Assembly (NCBI GenBank): GCA_030148005.1
Contig: JASBUI010000019.1
Coordinates: forward strand, 144,712-208,711
Length of the DNA stretch: 64,000 bases
Origin: Paracoccaceae bacterium
GTDB taxonomy: Bacteria; Pseudomonadota; Alphaproteobacteria; Rhodobacterales; Rhodobacteraceae
Direction: 5' to 3'
This document shows, in pieces, positions 55,987 through 63,737 of the stretch (position 1 is the stretch's first letter; every line of letters starts with the position of its first letter). The position numbers were made by a program, and so were the translations under genes. The notes under the pieces were generated by a model that was not told the DNA's origin, made no database searches, and was given only the letters and a program-made list of their open reading frames with translations.

Positions 55987-56880
55987 ATGAACCAGAACCT
56001 GATCAAAGACCTGATAGAGGCCAGAACGCGCGAGGATGGGCTGATAGAGACCGGCGTGCGGGGCGTCAGGCTTTTCCGCGCGACAGAGGCGGTGCCCTGC
56101 GCCCCGGCGGTCTATGAACCCAGCGTCATTGCCATTGCAAGCGGCACCAAAGAGGCGGTGCTGGATGGCGAGCGGTATGTCTATGACAACAGCCGCTACA
56201 TGTGCTGTCCGATGTCGATGCCGGTGATGGCCGGAACGCCTTTGGCATCGCCCAAGAACCCATTGTTCGGCGTCTATATCTCGCTGAACCCGCGCGTGAT
56301 GACCGAACTGGCCATCGAAATGGAAAACGCAGGCAACGCCGTTGCAACGCCCAAGGCCATGCCCGCCTTGCAGGGGATCAGGTTTGCGCGCTGGGATGCG
56401 GCGTTTTCTGATGCGCTTTTGCGGGTGCTGCAACTGGGCGAGAGCGAAGCGGATTGCGCGATCCTTGGCGAGGCGCGGCTGCGCGAGCTTTACTATGCGA
56501 TCCTGAAGGGCGAGGCGGGAGGCTTTGCGCGGCAGGCCTTTGGCGCGGGCAATGCGATCGCGCGCTCCATTGCGCATGTGTCATCCAACCTTAAAGCGCC
56601 GATTTCGATCGATGAGATGGCCAATCGCGCGGGCATGAGCCGGGCGGTTTTTCACCGCAAGTTCAAGCAGGCAACCGCGATGTCGCCGATCCAGTTCGTC
56701 AAAACCATGCGTCTGAACAATGCCGCGATGAAGATCGCCGAGGGCACGACCGTGAACGAAGCGGCGATGGATGTGGGATACATCAGCGCCTCGCAGTTCA
56801 GCCGGGAATTCAAGCGCAGCTATGGGCAATCCCCAAGACAGTGGAGCGATGCGCAGCGCGCCGATATGGGCGCGGCGTAG
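55987..56880 (+). CDS. AraC-family transcriptional regulator (AraC_N type)
   Basis: This 297-residue protein has an N-terminal AraC_N cupin-like domain (about 15-165) and two C-terminal helix-turn-helix motifs (about 200-290: ISIDEMANRAGMSRAVFHRKFKQ and VNEAAMDVGYISASQFSREFKR). The layout resembles E. coli YqhC, which controls an aldehyde reductase. It is divergent from the SDR gene with a 168-bp gap, a typical regulator-target pair. Confidence 0.87.
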   Translation: MNQNLIKDLIEARTREDGLIETGVRGVRLFRATEAVPCAPAVYEPSVIAIASGTKEAVLDGERYVYDNSRYMCCPMSMPVMAGTPLASPKNPLFGVYISLNPRVMTELAIEMENAGNAVATPKAMPALQGIRFARWDAAFSDALLRVLQLGESEADCAILGEARLRELYYAILKGEAGGFARQAFGAGNAIARSIAHVSSNLKAPISIDEMANRAGMSRAVFHRKFKQATAMSPIQFVKTMRLNNAAMKIAEGTTVNEAAMDVGYISASQFSREFKRSYGQSPRQWSDAQRADMGAA

Positions 56881-56947
56881 CCAAAGGGCGCAAACGGCAA
56901 AACGGGCGCATATAAAGGCGCCCGCTTTGATCTTGTAGCTTTGGGGC

Positions 56948-57379
56948 CTAGGCGGCCTTGGTCAGCTTTTCGAGGATATCAAGCAGATCTGGCGAAAGAT
57001 CGGTGTGATGATGGGCCAGTTTCCATGTCCCGCCCTGCCGCTGGTAGACGTTGGTCACGCGCTGGTCGATCCGGGCCTCATGGCCGGCAAGGATCAGCGT
57101 TCCAACCTCTTTTCCGGTTTCCACGGCCATGTCCGATCCGGCGGTGATCGACTGATCCTTCAGGCTTATCTCACCCCCGCCAGCGATCTGGGCCACCTTG
57201 CCGAACGAGGCCATGACGGTGTCATAGCCGGTGTCGCGCCCGCCGATGGGATGCTGGGCCGAGACGCTGTCGCCTTTTGCCCAAGCGCTTTGCATCGGGC
57301 CATCATCGCCCCGCGCCATGCTGTTGAGGGCACTGTAGAAGGTGGCCGATGCGCGGCGAATGTCATCAAGGTTACTCAT
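56948..57379 (-). CDS. Cytoplasmic NTF2-like (SnoaL_3) protein
   Basis: This 143-residue protein without signal peptide resembles the SnoaL_3/DUF4440 group: ASATFYSALNSMARGDDGPMQSAWAKGDSVSAQHPIGGRDTG at the N-terminus and RVTNVYQRQGGTWKLAHHHTDLSP near the end. The HHHTDLS motif is typical of this family. Activity is unknown. It converges with the AraC gene and is 86 bases downstream of the sulfotransferase gene. Confidence 0.78.
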   Translation of the reverse strand: MSNLDDIRRASATFYSALNSMARGDDGPMQSAWAKGDSVSAQHPIGGRDTGYDTVMASFGKVAQIAGGGEISLKDQSITAGSDMAVETGKEVGTLILAGHEARIDQRVTNVYQRQGGTWKLAHHHTDLSPDLLDILEKLTKAA

Positions 57380-57465
57380 GGGATTTCCTTTCTTGTGATT
57401 TTGGCAAACCGGGGGTGTGCCCGGCCCATGCCGAACGTCCCGTCGCCAGTGATTTCATGGGTGGT

Positions 57466-58101
57466 TCAGTGCGCGGTTTCTTCGGTTCCCGATTTCACCG
57501 AGGAAAAGAAGTCTGCCCGCGCGTTGGTCTTTGGAAAGGGCGTGTCCGGCGCCTTGACGTCCAGAAAGCGGCAAAGCGGTGCCCATCCGTCGCGGACGCT
57601 GAAGACAAGGGCCTGACCTTTCGCTTCCAGTTTGCGCACGGCCGCCTCATTGGCGCGGTAGGCTTGCAGAATGCCCTCTCTGTCCGTGTGCCCGCCCATG
57701 GCCTTGCCGATGATGACCTTCTCGATCATCTCAAACCACGGGGTCGCGTTTTGGGGCCATGCCCCTTTGTCGAGGATCAGTGGCAGGATGGTCTGGGAAA
57801 AGCTTGCATACCAATCCTCGGGCTCGCGGTGCGAAAGTATGACCTTTGCGCCCGGGGTGACGGCCAGAACGTCCTGCCAGAAGGCGGAGACCGGAAAGTC
57901 GACGGCCGAGCGAAAGCCCGAGAAGATCGCGCCATAGTCGGCGTGGCCGCCGGCCGCTTTTGACCATGCTTTGATCTGGCTGTTGTCGTGGATCACTTCG
58001 GACATGTGGTGGCATGGGCCAAAGCCCAATTGTTCCAACGCGGCCTTGAGTGAGTAGGTTCCGGTACGGCCGAACCCTGCGCCAATAATTTGAAGTGCCA
58101 T
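57466..58101 (-). CDS. Sulfotransferase family protein
   Basis: This 211-residue protein has the 5'-phosphosulfate-binding loop at the N-terminus (GAGFGRTGTYSLKAALEQLG, about 7-26) and the 3'-phosphate region KVILSHREPEDWYASF, which together bind PAPS. It is of the short sulfotransferase type found in marine bacteria and eukaryotes. The acceptor is not predictable. It is divergent from a LysR gene with an 86-bp gap. Confidence 0.83.
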   Translation of the reverse strand: MALQIIGAGFGRTGTYSLKAALEQLGFGPCHHMSEVIHDNSQIKAWSKAAGGHADYGAIFSGFRSAVDFPVSAFWQDVLAVTPGAKVILSHREPEDWYASFSQTILPLILDKGAWPQNATPWFEMIEKVIIGKAMGGHTDREGILQAYRANEAAVRKLEAKGQALVFSVRDGWAPLCRFLDVKAPDTPFPKTNARADFFSSVKSGTEETAH

Positions 58102-58187
58102 TTTACCTCATCTCCTCTATGAATGAGATCAATCAAAAAGGCTTGTCTTATGTCTTGTGAGGATATGGTGCCCACTTTCTTACGCAA

Positions 58188-59195
58188 ATGTCGAACGAAA
58201 CGATTTCATATATCATGAATGAAATCGATTTAAGCCGCATTGACCTGAACCTGCTGGTCGTTTTCGAGTCGCTGATGGAAACCCGAAGCGTGACGCTGAC
58301 GGCCGACAGGATCGGGCGCACGCAATCGGCGGTCAGCCATTCGCTTGCAAGGCTGCGCGAGCAGTTGGATGACCCTGTGCTGGTGCGTGTGGGCGGCCGG
58401 ATGCACCCCAGCCCCTATGCCGAGGCCATCATCGAAGATATCCGGCCCATCCTGCGCGGCATCCGCCGTGTGATCGCGCCGCGCAACCTTTTTGACCCCG
58501 CGCAAAGCGACCGGGTGTTTCGCATCGCCATGCCGACGCTGACCAAGGTCATTGCCGAGGTTTCCGCCGAGGTCGAGGCCAAGGCGCCCAAGGTGCGGAT
58601 CGAGTGGTTGCCGGCCCATCACGACGTCTATGCCGCCTTGAGCGAGGGTCTGATCGACCTTGCCCATCTGGGCGGTGAGCCGCGGCTTCCAGGCGGGCTT
58701 GACCATCAGGTGATGGAGCCGTTTTCATGGGTGACCTTTGCGCGCAAGGGGCACCCGGCGGTTGCCAATTGGGGGATCGAGGCGTGGCGCCGGTTTCCCC
58801 ATGTGATGGTCAATGTCACAAGGTCGCATCAGAACCCCTTTCCGGTTGATCCGGCCTCGGACGCCGGGGCGCGGCGGGTCAGCGCAATGATCGGGGACTC
58901 GGCGGGTATTGCGTCGCTTCTTGCACGGTCAGACTTTCTTGCCACCTTCCCGGCGGTTCTTCTGGCGTGGGACATGGAGGCGCATGGCCTGATCGCACTG
59001 AAGCCGCCGGTCGATCTGGAAGATGTTCTTGTGCGCTTTTTCTGGAGCTCGCGCCTTGCCAATGACGCAGGCGGGATCTGGATCCGGTCGATCGTGATCG
59101 AAGCCTACAGGCGCCTGCAGGGCGAGGCAGAGGCAAAGCTGGCCGCCTCAAAGCTTGTTCAGCCATCGGGGAGGATGGGCTCAAGTGAGGGGTAA
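58188..59195 (+). CDS. LysR-family regulator with 3' end overwritten by a repeat
   Basis: The LysR helix-turn-helix is at about 15-75 (DLSRIDLNLLVVFESLMETRSVTLTADRIGRTQSAVSHSL in outline), followed by a normal effector domain. The codons for the last residues (KLVQPSGRMGSSEG) lie inside repeat copy A, beginning at AAAGC 59150, so the natural C-terminus was replaced when the array inserted. The core domain looks complete, so it may still work. A start at the ATG 58215 (MNEIDLSRIDLN) is equally possible. It may control the divergent sulfotransferase gene. Confidence 0.83.
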   Translation: MSNETISYIMNEIDLSRIDLNLLVVFESLMETRSVTLTADRIGRTQSAVSHSLARLREQLDDPVLVRVGGRMHPSPYAEAIIEDIRPILRGIRRVIAPRNLFDPAQSDRVFRIAMPTLTKVIAEVSAEVEAKAPKVRIEWLPAHHDVYAALSEGLIDLAHLGGEPRLPGGLDHQVMEPFSWVTFARKGHPAVANWGIEAWRRFPHVMVNVTRSHQNPFPVDPASDAGARRVSAMIGDSAGIASLLARSDFLATFPAVLLAWDMEAHGLIALKPPVDLEDVLVRFFWSSRLANDAGGIWIRSIVIEAYRRLQGEAEAKLAASKLVQPSGRMGSSEG

Positions 59196-59265
59196 CTTTG
59201 GCGGGGTACTGGCGTGGCGCCGAAGCGGTCATTCGTGGATGTTGCCGCGAAAGGCAGCTTCGAGC
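59150..59265 (+). repeat. Cassette repeat copy A (3' half only)
   Basis: It begins at AAAGCTTGTTCAGCC inside the LysR gene and ends GGCAGCTTCGAGC. It includes GGGGTAACTTTGGCGGGGTA and CGAAGCGGTCATTC. The 5' half found in B-D is missing. Confidence 0.85.
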
Positions 59266-59324
59266 CCAACTTGCTTCTTTTCTTCGTTGCGGCGAAAGTC
59301 CGCTCCAAGCAAAGGGATCTGGCA

Positions 59325-60125
59325 ATGAAAATCATGTGTCTGAATGGCTGGGGTGGAAAACTCCATGAGGTACTGTTGCCATACCTAGCCAGGACGGCTC
59401 CTGATATTCTATGCTTGCAGGAGGTTATCCATAGCCCCGAATCTGAAAAAGATTGGCTGACGTATCGTGACGGCGATCACATTCTGCCGCAACGCGCCAA
59501 TCTCTTTCGCGATGTCAGTGCCGTTCTACCGGAGCATGTCGCGATCTTTTGCCCGGCTGCGCAAGGGGTGCTTTGGGACGCTGATACCTCGATCCCATCG
59601 CAATGGGGTCTTGCGACCTTCGTGCACCGTTCCCTTCCGATCATCGGACAGGTGCAGGGCTTCGTTCACAAGGATTATTCCCCCGTCGGTTATGGCGATC
59701 ACCCGCGCTCACGAAGCGCGCATGGTGTCCGGGTATGGGACTATGACGCCAACCGAGCCGTAAGCGTTACCCACATGCATGGTCTGCGCGACTTGAATGG
59801 GAAAATGGATACTCCAGAGCGAGAGAAACAAGTACGGAAGCTGCGCGAGATGTCGCGCCGTCTCGCTGAACCAGAAGATCTCAGGGTGATCTGCGGCGAT
59901 TTCAACGTCGAGCCGGACAGCGAAACGCTTTCGATCCTCAGCAGTGCCGGACTAACCGAACTGGTGACGGGGTGCGGCTTCGAGAGCACCCGCAACACGC
60001 AATACAAGAAGCCAGGACGCTTTGCCGACTACATGCTTGTCAACCAAGAAGAAGCGGTGAACAGCTTTGACGTGATCCACGATCCCGAGGTTTCAGACCA
60101 CTGTCCGCTTGTTCTGAAGGTCTAG
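59325..60125 (+). CDS. Endonuclease/exonuclease/phosphatase family protein (cassette 1)
   Basis: This 266-residue cytoplasmic protein has the EEP metal-dependent fold: MKIMCLNGWGGKL at the start, CLQEV for the metal-binding Glu, a THMHGLRD region, GDFNVEPDS with the catalytic Asp/Asn, and SDHCPLVLKV at the end with Asp-His. Members cleave phosphodiester bonds in DNA, RNA or lipids; the target here is unknown. The start at 59325 has AAAGGGAT upstream; a frame from 59214 would run through the repeat. It is the only gene between repeats A and B. Confidence 0.85.
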   Translation: MKIMCLNGWGGKLHEVLLPYLARTAPDILCLQEVIHSPESEKDWLTYRDGDHILPQRANLFRDVSAVLPEHVAIFCPAAQGVLWDADTSIPSQWGLATFVHRSLPIIGQVQGFVHKDYSPVGYGDHPRSRSAHGVRVWDYDANRAVSVTHMHGLRDLNGKMDTPEREKQVRKLREMSRRLAEPEDLRVICGDFNVEPDSETLSILSSAGLTELVTGCGFESTRNTQYKKPGRFADYMLVNQEEAVNSFDVIHDPEVSDHCPLVLKV

Positions 60126-60165
60126 CTCAAATTCTATAGCTGCCATTGGAGCGGATAGTTGGAAT

Positions 60166-60374
60166 GGCAGCTTCGTCCGCATCCCAGACCTTTACGTAGA
60201 CAACGTCGAATGCCCGCTTCGCCCCCTCGACCGGCCACCACATCGGCGAGGTCGCCGTGAAAGCTGTTCAGCCTTCGGGAGGGATGGGCTCAATTGAGGG
60301 GTAACTTTGGCGGGGTACTGGTGCGGCGCCGAAGCGGTCATTCGTGGATGTTGCAGCGAAAGGCAGCTTCGAGC
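60166..60374 (+). repeat. Cassette repeat copy B (full)
   Basis: It runs from GGCAGCTTCGTCC to GGCAGCTTCGAGC. An inverted pair GAATGCCCGCTTCG (60208-60221) and CGAAGCGGTCATTC (60330-60343) matches at 13 of 14 positions. Together with the rest of 60126-60480 it is the only content of this gap. Confidence 0.88.
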
Positions 60375-60480
60375 GCCATTTACCGTATGCTGCACGAAGC
60401 ACGAATGTCCGTTTCAATGACGTTTGAACTGATAGACAAATGGGGTATTGAGAAGACTGGAACACTGCGGGCGGAGTGCA

Positions 60481-60915
60481 TTGGCCGAAAAAAAATTCAG
60501 TTTGGTGCTTTCTATGGCAGCCTGCTTTATCTCGGTAGAAGTTGGCGCTTTAGTAGTTTGCTTAGGGATCATGCTTCTTGATAGCGGCCCGTTGGCAATT
60601 CTTGAGGGGGTTGCTGTTTGGTTAATTGTTCAACCAATCATCTTACTCATCGCTCTGATCTCGATGCCAGTTGGCGCACTTTTGCGCATGGTTTTGGGTC
60701 TGACATTCGAGCAACCGCGTTCCGTCGCGCTGGTATCTGGGGCTTTAATTGGTCTTGTTGGCTCGGTGTCCATTGCGTTTTCAACTCAAGATGGTTCGTC
60801 TGTTTGGCCTCCAGTTGTGTCGGTTGGGTTGGTTGCTGGGATAGTCGGTGGATGGACATGGTGGCGGGTCGAAAAACAATTTCTTGAACGTCAAAAACCC
60901 TCGAACCTTCCCTAG
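60481..60915 (+). CDS. Small integral membrane protein of unknown function (cassette 2)
   Basis: About 144 residues from a TTG at 60481 with GGAG just upstream; a TTG at 60448 would add 11 residues, so the start is uncertain. Four hydrophobic stretches are seen: FSLVLSMAACFISVEVGALVVCL, VAVWLIVQPIILLIALISMP, VALVSGALIGLVGSVSIAF and PPVVSVGLVAGIVGGWTW, with a basic C-terminus. I do not recognise a family. The gene is more AT-rich than the neighbouring core genes and uses different codons, which suggests transfer. Confidence 0.6.
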   Translation: MAEKKFSLVLSMAACFISVEVGALVVCLGIMLLDSGPLAILEGVAVWLIVQPIILLIALISMPVGALLRMVLGLTFEQPRSVALVSGALIGLVGSVSIAFSTQDGSSVWPPVVSVGLVAGIVGGWTWWRVEKQFLERQKPSNLP

Positions 60916-60960
60916 TCATTATGTTCATTATGCAGCCGTTCGTAATTTTGCATCGAAAGC

Positions 60961-61170
60961 ACCCTTTGTCCGTTTCCCAGACCTTAACGTAGACAGCGTC
61001 GAATGCCCGCTTTGTCCCCCCTCAACCGACCACCACATCGGCGAGGCCGCCGCGAAAGCTTGTTCAGCCTTCGGGGGAGGTGGGCTTGAGGGAGGGGTAA
61101 CTTTGGCGAAGTACTGGGGCGGCGCCGAAGCGGTCGTTCGTGGATGTTGCAGCGAAAGGCAGCTTCGAGC
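60961..61170 (+). repeat. Cassette repeat copy C (full, most diverged)
   Basis: It follows the pattern of copy B with more base changes (for example CCTCAACCGACC and GGCGAAGTACTGGGG). It fills most of the 362-bp gap 60916-61277; AAAGC is at 61055-61059. Confidence 0.85.
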
Positions 61171-61277
61171 GCAGACTACCGGATGCTGCTCGCTGCCCAG
61201 TGGTCTGCTTGGCTCTTGAAGCGTTCTACCAATCGAGTAAGTCATAGCGACAAGGTTAGCTGAAAGGCCCTTCTAAA

Positions 61278-62231
61278 ATGAGCGCAACACTCCTAGTCGT
61301 TTTTGGCCTTCTCGGTTTGATTGTCGGCGGCGAGTTACTGGTGCGCGGAGCGGTTTCTGCCGCCAAGTTACTCGGCATTTCGCCGATGGTTATCGGACTG
61401 ACACTGGTTGGTTTCGGAACCTCAACGCCTGAATTGGTGACAAGCTTGCAAGCTGCGCTATCCGGCTCGTCCGGAATTGCGATTGGAAACGTCGTTGGCA
61501 GCAACATCGGCAACGTTCTTCTCATCCTCGGCATTGCCGCATTGATTGCGCCTATTTCGGTCGATGCGAAGGCGTTCCGGCGGGACGGAACAGCAGTCTT
61601 GATCGCAACGCTACTCTGCTTGGGCGCGGTACTTGTCGGAGAAATTGACCGTCTGATCGGCGCGGGATTTCTTATCGCTTTGGCGGCATATCTTGGCTTC
61701 ACACTATGGTCAGAGAGACAGTCGGGAGGAACGCCAGCCGCAGCAGTATATGAGAATGAAGCCGAGGCTGTGCTTGGCCCGGAAACATCGCTCGGTGTAT
61801 CTTTGCTTTTTGCGATAGCGGGGTTGGCAATTACGATATTTGGTGCGCGATTACTGGTGTCTGGTGCCGTTTCGCTTGCTCAGGCTGCGGGGCTTTCAGA
61901 AACTGTGATCGGTCTTACGATCGTTGCGATCGGAACGTCGATGCCGGAACTCGCCACCTCTGTAATCGCGGTCCGTAAAGGCGAAGGAGCGGTCGCTCTG
62001 GGCAACGTTTTAGGCAGCAACATTTTTAACATTTTGGGCATCCTTGGAGTTACCGCCATTGTCCAACCTATGATATTTCCAAGCGAGATCGCTAATCTGG
62101 ATGTCTGGGTCCTGTGTGCCACGACGCTCGTTCTGATAGCGTTCGCCCGCAGCGGTTGGACAATCAGTCGGCGCGAAGGCGGTATATTCGTTCTGGCTTA
62201 TGCGGTCTACCTTGGGGTGCTTCTGACTTGA
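61278..62231 (+). CDS. Calcium/sodium antiporter, CaCA family (cassette 3)
   Basis: This 317-residue YrbG-like membrane antiporter has the two inverted alpha-repeats of the CaCA family: GFGTSTPELVTSLQAAL...GNVVGSNIGNVLLILG and AIGTSMPELATSVIAV...GNVLGSNIFNILGILG. The conserved Glu of each (TPEL, MPEL) binds cation. About ten helices and a soluble loop in the middle (near 145-170) are seen. It exports Ca2+ in exchange for Na+ or H+. AAAGG lies upstream of the ATG. It is flanked by repeats C and D. Confidence 0.93.
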   Translation: MSATLLVVFGLLGLIVGGELLVRGAVSAAKLLGISPMVIGLTLVGFGTSTPELVTSLQAALSGSSGIAIGNVVGSNIGNVLLILGIAALIAPISVDAKAFRRDGTAVLIATLLCLGAVLVGEIDRLIGAGFLIALAAYLGFTLWSERQSGGTPAAAVYENEAEAVLGPETSLGVSLLFAIAGLAITIFGARLLVSGAVSLAQAAGLSETVIGLTIVAIGTSMPELATSVIAVRKGEGAVALGNVLGSNIFNILGILGVTAIVQPMIFPSEIANLDVWVLCATTLVLIAFARSGWTISRREGGIFVLAYAVYLGVLLT

Positions 62232-62245
62232 GAAAAGCTCTTCTA

Positions 62246-62444
62246 GGCAGGCTCTGTCCACATCCCTCACTTTAACGTAGACTGCATCAAATGTCCGCGC
62301 GCCCCCTCGACCGGCCACCACATCGGCGAGGTCGCCGTGAAAGCTTGTTCAGCCTTCGGGAGGGATGGGCTCAATTGAGGGGTAACTTTGGCGGGGTACT
62401 GGTGCGGCGCCGAAGCGGTCATTCGTGGAAAGGCAGCTTCGAGC
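62246..62444 (+). repeat. Cassette repeat copy D (full, with 11-bp deletion)
   Basis: It resembles copy B but lacks about 11 bases of the ATGTTGCAGCG stretch, so CATTCGTGG runs directly into AAAGGCAGC. The left inverted arm is decayed (AAATGTCCGCGCG). AAAGC is at 62340-62344. The remaining part of the 445-bp gap 62232-62676 (62445-62676) is AT-richer and shows no gene. Confidence 0.85.
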
Positions 62445-62676
62445 CCAGAGTTGCTGATGCTGCAATCGGAACAGACGGCAGCAATGGGCGAGAATTGACC
62501 GTTCTCTGAAACTTGAACAAAGGGCCGCTATCCGAAAACTTCATGCAAGGCTCAAGATGCTTGTGCGTGCCGCTATACAATCTCAAGGTGTCGTGGTCTA
62601 TTAACGTGGATGTGGATACCAACCATTGGCTAAGAAACGGTAATCACTGTATTTTAACACAAGAGGCTGTGAGCCA

Positions 62677-63339
62677 ATGAAGATCGAGTGCCATGCTTGC
62701 GGAGAGTCCATTTCTAAAAATGTAAAGCTTTGCCCAGTCTGCACGTCGAGCCAAAACAAAATTATCTTCTTTGCAAACAGCCTGAATGGCTTGGGATCGC
62801 TAGCTATATCTGCACTCTCCCTAATTGTAGCTTTCATTGCTCTTTATTTCAGCCAGGTTGCAGCCCCCGCAAGCCCTAAGATCGAAGTCCAAGTCGATCG
62901 CTTCGATGATACTGGATTTTCGTTTTTCATTTCGAATCTTGGCACCCTGCCAACAGTTGTCAGAGATTTGGATCTAAAATTGAGTTTGGTACAAGGAGAT
63001 GGGATGCATAGGGTGACGGCAGGGTTTTCGATTGTGCCAACTCAACTACAACCCGGTGAGAGCCGCTTGATCGAACTGGAATATTCAAGTTTCGTTCCCC
63101 GTTATACTCTGTGGAAGGCGTCCGATGACTACGATGAACCTTTCACTCTTCATTTTCTGTATGGTGCGGCAGGTCTTGGACTCAACTTACATTGCCAGGT
63201 TGATGTGTACTTCGCATCGCGAAACTACCCCTCCAATATTGAAGAGTCATCTGGGTCAGTAAACGGTACTTGCTCATCAGCAATGAAGTGGTACGCGGAG
63301 AATATTGGCCCCCTGAGGGCTGATGAAATCACGAAATAG
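62677..63339 (+). CDS. Zinc-ribbon protein with one membrane helix and an outer domain (cassette 4)
   Basis: This 220-residue protein starts with a zinc ribbon, Cys-x2-Cys at 5-8 (CHAC) and Cys-x2-Cys at 19-22 (CPVC), then one membrane helix (about 38-60, LNGLGSLAISALSLIVAFIALYF). A soluble domain of about 155 residues with a beta-rich look (IEVQVDRFDDTGFSFFISNLGTLPTVVRDLDL) follows. A cytoplasmic zinc ribbon with an exported domain is likely. I do not recognise the family. The composition is AT-rich. AAGAGG lies 14 bases before the ATG, so the ribosome-binding site is weak. Confidence 0.75.
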   Translation: MKIECHACGESISKNVKLCPVCTSSQNKIIFFANSLNGLGSLAISALSLIVAFIALYFSQVAAPASPKIEVQVDRFDDTGFSFFISNLGTLPTVVRDLDLKLSLVQGDGMHRVTAGFSIVPTQLQPGESRLIELEYSSFVPRYTLWKASDDYDEPFTLHFLYGAAGLGLNLHCQVDVYFASRNYPSNIEESSGSVNGTCSSAMKWYAENIGPLRADEITK

Positions 63340-63450
63340 CCTTAACGAGCATTTCCATTTTGTACTTTGCGTCTGGTGCGACCGTTTGGCGGAGAACCGA
63401 TAAATGGCAGCATTGGGCTGAAAGCAGACTTACTAAATTTTTTGGTTGTC

Positions 63451-63553
63451 GGCAGCTTTGTCCACATCCCAGACCTTAACGTAGACAGCGTCGAATGCCC
63501 GCTTCGCCCCCCTCCTCGACCGGCCAGCACATCGGCGAGGTCGCCGTGAAAGC
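63451..63553 (+). repeat. Cassette repeat copy E (5' half only)
   Basis: It runs from GGCAGCTTTGTCC to GTGAAAGC, then unrelated sequence (CCGCATTGCC) starts. It is the right edge of the array. The following 63554-63737 contains no gene; only the start region of the next one is visible. Confidence 0.85.
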
Positions 63554-63737
63554 CCGCATTGCCGCTCAAACACTCCCCTCCCCCCGCGTCTCGCAAATGT
63601 GACGCCATTTGACGCGCGGCGCGGGTTTTTGGGGGCAAGTCGTGCTATGATGGGTGGATGGCAGGCCGGCAGAGGTGGGCCGATACTTCCCTTGTCCACA
63701 TTGCTTGGCGGATGTCGCAGCAACTGGAGGGTCAAAT

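Larger units (their letters stand above)
59150..63553 (+). mobile_element. Tandem array of four single-gene cassettes bounded by split 200-bp repeats
   Basis: Five repeat copies (A-E) separate four genes, all on the plus strand. Copy A has only the 3' half and copy E only the 5' half, both ending at AAAGC (59150-59154 and 63549-63553). B, C and D are full, with the same AAAGC at 60260, 61055 and 62340. Cutting at AAAGC gives units of about 1.11, 0.80, 1.29 and 1.21 kb with one gene each. Base composition inside units 2 and 4 is visibly more AT-rich than the surroundings. No recombinase gene is in the array. The site layout does not fit classical attC. Confidence 0.7.

Noticed and set aside
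60294..60581. Plus-strand 95-residue frame starting inside repeat B
   Set aside because: Its first third is repeat sequence and the rest is out of frame with the better membrane protein ORF; no homology or initiation signal.
60192..61245. Minus-strand frames reading SCLSLQHPR-TASAP in repeat copies
   Set aside because: The same peptide appears wherever the repeat occurs, frames are interrupted differently in each copy, and no ribosome-binding sites precede them. They are by-products of the repeat.
61200..61260. tRNA-like stretch on the minus strand (GATTGGTAGAACGC)
   Set aside because: It resembles a D-arm, but no acceptor stem, anticodon arm or T-arm with proper pairing can be built around it.
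59150..63553. Classical integron with attC sites
   Set aside because: The copies lack recognisable GTTRRRY/RYYYAAC end boxes, the split point is in the middle of the repeat rather than next to R', copies exceed the usual attC size, and no IntI gene is visible. A cassette-like system is kept as a hypothesis, not the integron label.
63601..63660. TTGACG...TATGAT promoter before the DUF2189 gene
   Set aside because: The two boxes are 31 bases apart, so they cannot form one promoter.
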